Part shown: in pieces, positions 57,823 through 64,000 of the stretch
How positions within the stretch are numbered: position 1 is the stretch's first letter
Layout: each line of letters opens with the position of its first letter
Assembly (NCBI RefSeq): GCF_001557535.2
Contig: NZ_CP014309.1
Span: forward strand, 372,001-436,000
Source: Burkholderia sp. PAMC 26561
Lineage (GTDB): Bacteria > Pseudomonadota > Gammaproteobacteria > Burkholderiales > Burkholderiaceae
Direction: 5' to 3'
Length of the DNA: 64,000 nucleotides
Notes under the pieces: model-generated
Database searches by the model: none
The model's input: only the letters and a program-made list of their open reading frames with translations
What the model was told of the DNA's origin: nothing
Program-made: the position numbers and the translations under genes

Positions 57823-58681
57823 GTTTTTCTCCAGAATGGGGCGCGCAGTCTACAGGTTGCGCAAGAACGTCGGGCATGCACCGCATTCGTGGCTCGAACG
57901 AGAAGGAAGTCGTACGGACCGAAAAACCATCTCCTCGAACTACGCGACGGGTTCACGCTGGGATGCGGGCCACATGAGACTCATTTGGTCCAAAAACCAG
58001 GCAACCAGAATGCCGCATAACTTGAGGAAGCGAACTTGTCCTTTGGTATGTCTATCGATTTAAAATCTTCAGTTGCGCTGTTCGCCCATGTCGGTGGGCG
58101 AACGCGGTATCGGGCCGGTCGGTTGCCTCATCCGTCGACAACGGAACACCTTTTCAAATGCGGCCTCGATAATTGTTTACATGGAAACCGGCAGCCTGAT
58201 TGTGCCGGCGTTGGGAAGCATGCCAGAGGACACGCTACCTCTGGCATTGGGCGACGAACGAGCAATCAGTCCGAGACCAACGCGCTTAACGTCAACTAAT
58301 TGCCCGGTGTGGCCCGATTCATTCTATCGTGGTTTCTTGATCCGCGGCCTTCTCGGTGCGTTTCAAAGGCTCGCGATGCACTGAGGCGTGGCCACACCTA
58401 AGGATGACTTGTTGTTGCACGGAATACTTGTCACAGTCGGTCGCTGGCGTTTCTACCTGAAAAGACGAGGCCATTTCAAACTCATTTGGTTTGTAGCAAG
58501 ATCATGAGGTGAGCGAGAGCTCGGCGTCAGGACTTCCCGAACTTTTCATCCGCTCGACACGCGTTCGCTCCGGGTACGACCTGCATGGCCGCCGGATCTG
58601 AACGACATCAGTTACATATCTAACGGAGTTCCGCGCCAAAATCGCATGGTTTAAATCGTTGGATTAACAATGGAGTGCAAG
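57823..58681. promoter_or_regulatory. Long upstream region of the nitrile hydratase operon
   Basis: About 860 bp with no convincing gene; a 103-codon plus-strand frame (58073-58384) has no motif. It should contain the promoter and any operator of the operon. I found no riboswitch structure or clear -35/-10 pair that I can defend. Confidence 0.4.
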
Positions 58682-59272
58682 ATGACATCTCATGAGCACG
58701 AGCACACCAAGGCGCCGTCAGATATCGAACTGCGGGTGAGAGCTCTCGAATCGTTGTTGGTCGAAAAGCAGCTCGTTGATCCAGCTGCGCTTGACGAAAT
58801 CGTGGACGCATATCAGCACAAAATCGGGCCTCGGAACGGCGCCGCCGTCGTGGCCCGAGCTTGGGCGGATCCTGAATATAAGGCTCGACTGTTGAGCGAC
58901 AGTAACGCGGCGATTCTTGAGCTGGGCTATTCCGGAGTTCAGGGCGAAGACATGGTGGTGGTCGAGAACACGCCGACAGTGCATAACGTACTAGTATGCA
59001 CATTGTGTTCATGCTATCCATGGCCGACGTTGGGGCTGCCGCCTGTCTGGTACAAGGCCGCACCTTATCGCTCGCGGGTCGTCATCGACCCGAGGGGTGT
59101 GCTGAGTGAATTGGGTCTCGACGTACCTGACAGCAAAGAAGTGCGCGTGTGGGACAGTAGCGCCGAAGTTCGCTATATGGTCTTACCGGAGCGGCCACCG
59201 GGGACTGATGGCTGGATCGAGGAGCAGTTGATCGAACTCGTCACGCGCGACTCGATGATTGGGACTGGTTGA
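58682..59272 (+). CDS. Nitrile hydratase alpha subunit, cobalt type (3' end replaced by IS3)
   Basis: The 196-residue product hydrates nitriles to amides with the beta subunit. The metal motif V-C-T-L-C-S-C (Cys106, Cys109, Ser110, Cys111) followed by YPWP is the cobalt-type form; iron enzymes have [25 protein letters not shown] and [15 protein letters not shown] are also conserved. The ATG at 58682 follows GGAG; an ATG at 58670 is less likely. The stop TGA is the first three bases of an inserted IS3 element. Removing the IS and one 3-bp duplication restores seven more codons, IPKLPIA, and a stop at 60562-60564. The loss is small and away from the metal site, so the subunit may still fold. 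Confidence 0.93.
   Translation: MTSHEHEHTKAPSDIELRVRALESLLVEKQLVDPAALDEIVDAYQHKIGPRNGAAVVARAWADPEYKARLLSDSNAAILELGYSGVQGEDMVVVENTPTVHNVLVCTLCSCYPWPTLGLPPVWYKAAPYRSRVVIDPRGVLSELGLDVPDSKEVRVWDSSAEVRYMVLPERPPGTDGWIEEQLIELVTRDSMIGTG
59267..59269. repeat. 3-bp target duplication of the IS3 element (left)
   Basis: ggt directly before the element, repeated at 60538-60540 directly after it. Three bases is the usual IS3-family duplication. Confidence 0.8.
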
Positions 59273-59317
59273 GGTCGGCTGAAAAAAGTGGACGCCAACA
59301 TTCCGTAGAATTGAGGA

Positions 59318-59632
59318 ATGGAGGCACTGATGAAGCGAATCCCGAAGGCTGTGTACACGAAGGAATTTCGTGAAGAAGCAGTAAAACTGGCAATGACTGA
59401 CGGAGTGGGCGTGTCTGAAGCTGCCCGTCGATTGTCAATATCGATGAAGACGTTGGCGAACTGGGTTCGCGCCGCAAAGGACGGCAAGCTGGAGAACGTC
59501 GGGCAAACCCAGAAACCACTGACAGAGATCGAGGCGGAGCTGAGCCGGCTCAAGCGAGAGTTGGCAGAAGTGAAGATGGAGCGCGATCTGTTAAAAAAGT
59601 TTGCAACGTACTTCGCGAAGGAGTCGCGGTGA
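59318..59632 (+). CDS. IS3-family transposase OrfA
   Basis: A 104-residue DNA-binding protein with a helix-turn-helix (EEAVKLAMTDGVGVSEAARR, then LSISMKTLANWVRAAKDGK) and a C-terminal leucine-zipper-like coiled coil (EIEAELSRLKRELAEVKMER). Its stop overlaps the start of OrfB by four bases (GTGA). The ATG at 59330 is an alternative start. Frameshifting between OrfA and OrfB would give the full transposase. Confidence 0.92.
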   Translation: MEALMKRIPKAVYTKEFREEAVKLAMTDGVGVSEAARRLSISMKTLANWVRAAKDGKLENVGQTQKPLTEIEAELSRLKRELAEVKMERDLLKKFATYFAKESR

Positions 59633-60504
59633 AGTACGACGCAATTGAGCAGATGCGACAGCAGTACCCTGTGCCGCCGATGTGCCGGTTCCTGGGCGTG
59701 TCCACGAGTGGCTACTATGCCTGGCGCAAACGGCCGCTGTCGTTGCACGCGCAGCAGGAGTCTCGGCTCGAAGCGCAGGTGCGTGCAGCTCACGAGCGTA
59801 GCCGACAAACCTTCGGCCCGGAACGGCTACAGAAGGATCTGGCGAACCACGGTGTCCAGATTGGTGTTCACCGCATCAAGCGTCTGCGGGCGAAGCTCGG
59901 CCTTCGCTGCAAGCAAAAGCGCAAGTTCAAGGCGACGACCAACTCGACGCACAACCTGCCAGTCGCACCGAACATCCTGGACCAGGACTTCAGTGTGAGC
60001 GCACCAAATCAGGCCTGGTGCGGTGACATTACCTACATCGCGACCGATGAGGGATGGCTGTATCTAGCCGGACTCAAGGATCTGTTTAGCGGAGAGATCG
60101 TCGGCTATGCCATGAGCGAGCGCATGACAAAACAGCTGGTCATGCAGGCGCTGTTTCGGGCTGTCGCGTCGCACCGGCCACCGACGGGCCTGATACAACA
60201 TACTGATCGCGGTAGTCAGTACTGCGCCCACGCTTATCAGAATCTTCTCAAACAGTTCGGCATGCAGGCATCTATGAGCAGACGCGGAAATTGTTTCGAC
60301 AATGCACCTATCGAATCGTTCTGGGGCTCGCTGAAGAACGAACTTATCTATCATCGCAAGTTCGCGACTCGCGACGAAGCCATCAAAGAAATCACGGAAT
60401 ACATCGAGATCTTCTACAACCGGCTGCGCACGCAGGAGCGTCTGGACTATCTGTCGCCGGCCGCTTTCACGCAGCGATTCCATTTGAGTAAAATCGCTGC
60501 TTAA
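59629..60504 (+). CDS. IS3-family transposase OrfB (DDE integrase)
   Basis: A 291-residue catalytic subunit. The integrase core has Asp in WCGDITYIATDEGWLYLAGL, Asp in LIQHTDRGSQY, and Glu in NAPIESFWGSLKNELIYH. The N-terminal HTH_21-like segment HERSRQTFGPERLQKDL precedes it. No lesion is present, so it should be active. Compared with the copy near 24 kb it retains the 140 bp that copy lost. Confidence 0.93.
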   Translation: MKYDAIEQMRQQYPVPPMCRFLGVSTSGYYAWRKRPLSLHAQQESRLEAQVRAAHERSRQTFGPERLQKDLANHGVQIGVHRIKRLRAKLGLRCKQKRKFKATTNSTHNLPVAPNILDQDFSVSAPNQAWCGDITYIATDEGWLYLAGLKDLFSGEIVGYAMSERMTKQLVMQALFRAVASHRPPTGLIQHTDRGSQYCAHAYQNLLKQFGMQASMSRRGNCFDNAPIESFWGSLKNELIYHRKFATRDEAIKEITEYIEIFYNRLRTQERLDYLSPAAFTQRFHLSKIAA

Positions 60505-60537
60505 CCCGTTGGCGTCCACGGATTCCGACCGACCTCA

Positions 60538-60540
60538 GGT
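60538..60540. repeat. 3-bp target duplication of the IS3 element (right)
   Basis: ggt, same as 59267-59269. The bases that follow code for the displaced tail of the alpha subunit (IPKLPIA, stop at 60562-60564). Confidence 0.8.
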
Positions 60541-60587
60541 ATTCCCAAACTCCCTATCGCATGACCTGAACAATTGCGGAGGGTTCG

Positions 60588-60893
60588 ATGAACGGTATTC
60601 ACGATCTTGGCGGTATGCACGGGCTCGGAGAAATCCACTACAGGGCGCAGGAACTCGCGTTCGCCGACGAGTGGGAAGGGCGCGTCCTCGCGATGTTCCT
60701 TTCTCTATTTGCAATAGGAACGATCAATCTCCATGCATTTCGTCATGGCATGGAAAGGATGAATGCAGCACATTACCTTTCCTCGAGCTACTACGAGCAC
60801 TGGCTGGCCTCAGTGGAAAAGAATCTGGACGAGGCAGGGATAGTTTCGACGGCCGAAATCGAAGCTCGGATGGCTCAACTTAAGGGGAATTGA
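60588..60893 (+). CDS. Nitrile hydratase beta subunit, N-terminal half as a separate protein
   Basis: A 101-residue protein beginning MNGIHDLGGMHGLGEIHYRA with GTINLHAFRHGMERMNAAHY and YYEHWLASVEKNL, exactly the helical N-terminal half of a standard beta subunit. It ends with TGA where normal beta subunits continue through a linker. The conserved Arg of HGMERM, which contacts the alpha-subunit cysteine oxyacids, is present. A GGAGGG site precedes the ATG. The partner half is encoded 2 bp further on. The arrangement resembles three-subunit enzymes such as toyocamycin nitrile hydratase and thiocyanate hydrolase. Confidence 0.9.
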   Translation: MNGIHDLGGMHGLGEIHYRAQELAFADEWEGRVLAMFLSLFAIGTINLHAFRHGMERMNAAHYLSSSYYEHWLASVEKNLDEAGIVSTAEIEARMAQLKGN

Positions 60894-60895
60894 AC

Positions 60896-61261
60896 ATGCC
60901 CGTAACCAAAGAAATGGTACCTGGTGTCTTGGCGACCGGCGCATCGGAACGAGTAGACCAGCCTGTCGCCCCCAAGTTCTCTGTGGGCCAGCGTGTTCGT
61001 GCAAGAAATCTAAACCCAGCCGGACATACGCGCGTTACCCAGTACGTGAAAGGCAAAGTCGGTACCGTCGAGGCCGACTATGGGGTATTCATTTTGCCGG
61101 ACACGATGGCTCACGGCAACGGGCCCGCGCCACAGCACGTGTACAACATCAGCTTTGCGGCCGAGGACCTTTGGGGAAGTGTCGCAAACGCTAACAGTAC
61201 GTTACGCATCGACCTTTGGGATGACCATTTGGATGCTGTCAGTAACGAGGACGACCGATGA
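60896..61261 (+). CDS. Nitrile hydratase beta subunit, C-terminal half as a separate protein
   Basis: A 121-residue protein with FSVGQRVRARNLNPAGHTRV, YVKGKVGTVEADYGVFILPD, PQHVYNISFAAEDLWG and LRIDLWDDHLDAV, the SH3-like barrel of the beta subunit. The Arg in GHTRV is the second conserved Arg near the active site. The ATG at 60896 is preceded by AAGGGG and lies 2 bp after the first half's stop. The sequence is clean, with good coding on both sides, so the split looks like a stable gene organisation and not decay. It overlaps the accessory gene by four bases. Confidence 0.9.
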   Translation: MPVTKEMVPGVLATGASERVDQPVAPKFSVGQRVRARNLNPAGHTRVTQYVKGKVGTVEADYGVFILPDTMAHGNGPAPQHVYNISFAAEDLWGSVANANSTLRIDLWDDHLDAVSNEDDR

Positions 61262-61695
61262 ATAAATTTTCTGGATCAACGTTGCCGGAAATTATTCGGG
61301 ATCAGGAAGAGAGGGCTTTCGACGCACCGTGGCAAGCACAAGCCTTCGCGCTCGTTCTGCGACTGAACGAGAACGGTTGTTTCAGTTGGGAAGACTGGGT
61401 CCGTGTGTTCAGCGAAAAGATATCAGCCTCGCCGGCTCGACCCGGGGAATCCGTAAACGATGCCTACTTCCGGCAGTGGGTTGATGCGCTCGATGCAATC
61501 CTTATCGAAACAGGTCAGCTTGCACCCGGCGATTCGCCCACCCGCGCGGCCATGTGGAAGGTTGCATATCTCAACACCCCGCATGGTGAAGCAGTAAGGC
61601 TTGAGCATGCTACTTGCCCACCGGATCACGAGCACATTGCACCGCGCCGCGGGGAGCCGTTAGTAGTCAGTTCGGCGGTCAAGAGCTTCGCCTGA
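61258..61695 (+). CDS. Nitrile hydratase accessory protein (P14K/activator type)
   Basis: A 145-residue protein with FDAPWQAQAFALVLRLNENG, CFSWEDWVRVFSEKI, YFRQWVDALDAILIETG and a C-terminal HxxCPPDHEH segment. It is homologous to the beta N-terminal half and matches the family of accessory proteins that form a complex with the alpha subunit to deliver cobalt and assist cysteine oxidation. His/Cys residues near the end could bind the metal. It is coupled to the beta-half gene by a four-base overlap. Confidence 0.88.
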   Translation: MNKFSGSTLPEIIRDQEERAFDAPWQAQAFALVLRLNENGCFSWEDWVRVFSEKISASPARPGESVNDAYFRQWVDALDAILIETGQLAPGDSPTRAAMWKVAYLNTPHGEAVRLEHATCPPDHEHIAPRRGEPLVVSSAVKSFA

Positions 61696-61844
61696 GTCGG
61701 CCTTTTCCTGGTTTTTCGAAGTCTGCCTAGCGTGCAGAGAGCTGAGTCGGTTTCGTCAGACGCCAGCCACAGCGTGTACTGCGTTCGCGCCTGGGAATCG
61801 TCATCCCTGCATTGTCGGTATAGATCCAATTTTGGAGAACTGAA

Positions 61845-62054
61845 ATGAATGAAGCTTCTCTTGATCCGCTAGTGGAGCCGGTGCCCGTCCCGCTCTGCGA
61901 TATCGCGCCGTGGGCAATATTCGTTGGCCTGCTGCTTTTACTAGCCATCTATTTCGTGGGCGCCGAGCAAGGGGCAACCTCGATGATTCAAGGCTTGTAC
62001 GTCCACGAATTTGTGCATGACGGCCGGCATCTTCTCGGTTTTCCGTGCCACTAA
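61845..62054 (+). CDS. cbtB: CbtB-family cobalt transport protein
   Basis: A 69-residue single-helix membrane protein (AIFVGLLLLLAIYFVGAEQG). The C-terminal HEFVHDGRHLLGFPCH has the His cluster and Cys expected to bind cobalt before transfer to the membrane partner. A GGAG site is 6 nt before the ATG. Together with CbtA it makes a two-gene uptake system thought to import Co2+. The 150-bp spacer before it shows no clear cobalamin riboswitch. Confidence 0.9.
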   Translation: MNEASLDPLVEPVPVPLCDIAPWAIFVGLLLLLAIYFVGAEQGATSMIQGLYVHEFVHDGRHLLGFPCH

Positions 62055-62067
62055 ATGAGGTGCTGTC

Positions 62068-62811
62068 ATGATCGGAAAATTGCTTATTCGAGGATTGGCC
62101 GCGGGTTTCATTTCAAGCCTCATCACGTTTGGATTCGCCACCATAGCAGGCGAGCCCACAGTCGCCCGCGCGATAGCTTTCGAGGAAAGCGTTGCCACGG
62201 CAAAGGGCGATGCTCCAGAGCCGGAACTCGTTAGTCGCAAGACGCAGGCTGGAATCGGCCTCTTTACGGCAGTTGCCGTGTATGGAACGTCCGTTGGCGG
62301 GCTGTTTGCGTTGGTGTTTGCCTACGCGCACGGGCGATCGGGAAATTTGAGCGCTCGTGCGTTGTCTGGGTACCTTGCAGTAGGGGCGTTCGTAGCAATC
62401 GTGCTGGTGCCTGGCATCAAATATCCAGCAAATCCGCCGTCGGTAGGCGAGCCTGGGACGATAGCCTATCGTACCGAGCTCTATTTCCTGATGTTGCTTG
62501 TCTCTGTTGTCTCCATGGTCTTTGCTGTAAAGCTCCGCGGTGGACTTGAGCGTCGGCTCGGAGGATGGAATGCATCCATTGGCGCGGGAGCCGTATTCGT
62601 CGCCATTATAGTCGCCGTGATGGCATTTCTGCCTAACATCAACGAGGTGCCGGCAGCATTTCCTGCTGTCCTCCTTTGGAGTTTCCGGATGGCAGCTTGG
62701 GGGATGCACGCGATCCTTTGGGGCGGAACCGGGCTGCTGTTCGGAGCAATGAGCGCTCGCTTGTTGTCTGGCGCATACAATAGCCAGCGGCCACGACACT
62801 TGCACGCCTAG
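62068..62811 (+). CDS. cbtA: CbtA-family cobalt transporter membrane subunit
   Basis: A 247-residue protein with about five to six hydrophobic segments, starting IGKLLIRGLAAGFISSLITF and including FTAVAVYGTSVGGLFALVFA, GYLAVGAFVAIVLVPGIKYP, NPPSVGEPGTIAYRT and MAAWGMHAILWGGTGLLFGA. This is the CbtA family. It is 13 bp after cbtB. Placed downstream of a cobalt-type nitrile hydratase and its accessory protein, it probably supplies the metal for that enzyme. Confidence 0.9.
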   Translation: MIGKLLIRGLAAGFISSLITFGFATIAGEPTVARAIAFEESVATAKGDAPEPELVSRKTQAGIGLFTAVAVYGTSVGGLFALVFAYAHGRSGNLSARALSGYLAVGAFVAIVLVPGIKYPANPPSVGEPGTIAYRTELYFLMLLVSVVSMVFAVKLRGGLERRLGGWNASIGAGAVFVAIIVAVMAFLPNINEVPAAFPAVLLWSFRMAAWGMHAILWGGTGLLFGAMSARLLSGAYNSQRPRHLHA

Positions 62812-63294
62812 CCTTTGTTCGCGAGAGCGTCCTTTGCGAGGACGGCTCTCGACTGCAACGAGAAGCGGTTGCCAAACCATTTTCCGCACGGAACAACTGT
62901 TCGACAACGGGGCTCATTAAATTGCGGTCCGCACGCGTTCGATGAACAGGAAATACAGATCCCTGTCCGACGCTTGATCGCATCTCTTGACTCTAGATCA
63001 TGTAAATTTCACTATCGTTTTCAGGACAGAGTATTTTCTTGATCTATTATGGTGTATATGCAACAATTCATGCATTGATAGATTACCCAGATGAACATCA
63101 CCGAAAGCACCTTCGCCTTGGCAGTCTGGTGTGTCTCAAAACGTGTTTATCCGGCTGTCGATGCATGCGGTTTCGAGGCGCGAATACTCATGGACCCACG
63201 AACCGTTGCTGGCTAGCTAACATCACTGAAAATGTCGATGTGGGCTATCTGTGCGCATCGTAAACGCAATTGAGACTTTTATCTTGGACGCGAA
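62812..63294. other. Intergenic region after the cobalt transporter
   Basis: About 480 bp. It contains tatggtgtatat at 63048-63059, similar to the recurrent TATA-rich motif, but no supported gene or terminator. Confidence 0.35.
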
Positions 63295-63540
63295 ATGAGA
63301 ACACTGATTGAGAGGCAATTTTACCGACCGGAAGTCGTCTTGCCGTTGCTGATATTGACTGGCTTGATGGTTACGCTTGACTTCAATCTTCTGCAAGTAA
63401 GTCTGGTTGTGGTGCTACGTGGATTACGGCACCTCCTGGGTACGTTTAGCAAAAGACGCGTGGGTCTGCGGGCGTCAGGTGGCCGGGGAAATGCCGGGGA
63501 ACGGCGATGTCCTGTGATTGGACGGCTATGCGACTGCTGA
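63295..63540 (+). CDS. Possible small membrane protein or truncated gene
   Basis: An 81-codon frame beginning MRTLIERQFYRPEVVLPLLI with one hydrophobic stretch, LPLLILTGLMVTLDFNLLQV, and then a basic tail that does not look coding. It may be the start of a truncated membrane gene. No family is recognised. Beyond it, to 64000, I see no other gene. Confidence 0.25.
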   Translation: MRTLIERQFYRPEVVLPLLILTGLMVTLDFNLLQVSLVVVLRGLRHLLGTFSKRRVGLRASGGRGNAGERRCPVIGRLCDC

Positions 63541-64000
63541 AGCGCCTCTTCGACCTTTAGCCATTGACCGGGTCCGCAATGGACGTAGGCGCAGTCGGGT
63601 CGCCGTTTTTGGAAGCGCGTACGCTCGCATATTGAGGTCAACAGGACCAGTCCCATACCTTTGCATCATTCGTTCAGTTTCTTGCCATATGTAACAATTG
63701 ATTGGGCAATTCTTGATCGTTGTCTCGGTGTAGTCCACACCGACCCGGACATACGTGTGCACGGACTGCTCATAGTTAGCGCTCTGAGCGCCAAAGCACA
63801 AGGACCTTGATGGATGCTGCTAACAATGTAAGAAATGAAAAAGCATAGCGATGAATTTACACAGGCTGCAAATAAAAGAAGCACAGCAGCTTGCCCACCC
63901 ATCTAACATTGTTATTAGGCCGTATGGGGGAGCTAACGACATTACATCGCAACGTAAGTAGTGCATTGATTTTGGCTGCTCGCCGCTGGCGCCGAACTTG
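63541..64000. other. Right-end region, nothing recognised
   Basis: The last 460 bp contain only short frames without motifs or ribosome sites. Confidence 0.35.

Larger units (their letters stand above)
59270..60537 (+). mobile_element. Intact IS3-family insertion sequence in the nitrile hydratase operon
   Basis: The 1268-bp element begins TGAGGTCGG and ends CCGACCTCA, with longer imperfect inverted repeats that include gtggacgccaac on both sides. It has the 5'-TG...CA-3' ends and two overlapping genes of the family. It interrupts the end of the alpha subunit gene, in the same direction as the operon. A decayed copy lies at 23582-24394. Confidence 0.92.

Noticed and set aside
58682..61261. 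Assignment of the three-subunit enzyme as thiocyanate hydrolase
   Set aside because: The gene order (alpha first) and alpha-subunit motifs such as YPWP and [10 protein letters not shown] fit nitrile hydratase better, though activity cannot be proved from sequence.
61696..61844. Possible cobalamin riboswitch before cbtB
   Set aside because: CbtBA genes often carry one, and GCCAGCC-like bases are present, but no B12 box or coherent fold could be recognised in 150 bp.
1..64000. CRISPR arrays, rRNA, tRNA genes, prophage or replication genes
   Set aside because: No regularly spaced repeats, no rRNA or tRNA-like segment, and no phage structural or replication-initiation gene was found on either strand.

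Overview
The window reads as an accessory, repeatedly rearranged part of a Burkholderiales genome (Paraburkholderia, Caballeronia or Burkholderia type). Evidence is the pair of Burkholderia-style trimeric porins, the catabolic and efflux gene content, the many TetR/MarR/GntR regulators, and insertion sequences of at least seven families (IS3, IS4, IS30, IS66, IS110, IS256, IS630, plus an ISL3 fragment), most of them broken. A megaplasmid or secondary chromosome fits, but no replication gene is present to prove it. No rRNA, tRNA or CRISPR array was seen.

Layout. 1-3 kb: end of a glyoxalase-fold dioxygenase-like gene, a lipoprotein amidohydrolase and a porin. 3.7-8.5 kb: IS graveyard (an IS4 element with one amber codon and a clean target duplication, two fused IS110-type remnants, an intact IS256 transposase). 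9.2-12.2 kb: TetR regulator with a palindromic candidate operator, haloalkane dehalogenase, epoxide-hydrolase-like enzyme and a DUF1330 protein. 12.6-23.6 kb: a coherent tricarboxylate-type catabolic locus: PrpF-like isomerase with a signal-less binding protein, divergent GntR regulator, TIM-barrel hydrolase, AcnA-type aconitase, porin, ACS-type MFS carrier and a 2-hydroxycarboxylate (CitS-type) carrier. 23.6-28.5 kb: second IS graveyard surrounding an isochorismatase-type hydrolase. 29-41.5 kb: a Tat-exported orphan protein, an AaeXAB-like aromatic-acid efflux set with an outer-membrane factor, an EF-hand protein, and a MarR/EmrB/TetR efflux operon. 42-51 kb: a metallo-beta-lactamase-fold protein, a carbonic anhydrase pseudogene, a large winged-helix/NB-ARC regulator and two FixJ-like regulators, one with a degenerate receiver. 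51.4-53.4 kb: broken IS630 and a possible 215-bp MITE. 53.7-57.8 kb: AraC regulator, short-chain dehydrogenase, glutathione S-transferase and another IS110 remnant.

58.7-62.8 kb is the most notable region. It is a cobalt-type nitrile hydratase operon whose beta subunit is encoded by two overlapping-style half genes, followed by an accessory protein and the CbtB/CbtA cobalt uptake pair. An intact IS3 element has landed in the last codons of the alpha gene, supplies its stop codon, and carries a 3-bp target duplication, so the ancestral operon can be reconstructed exactly. A decayed copy of the same IS3 lies in the same orientation 35.7 kb upstream.

A short motif, ATA(C/G)GNGTATAT, recurs in several intergenic regions next to regulators and may be a shared operator or promoter element.
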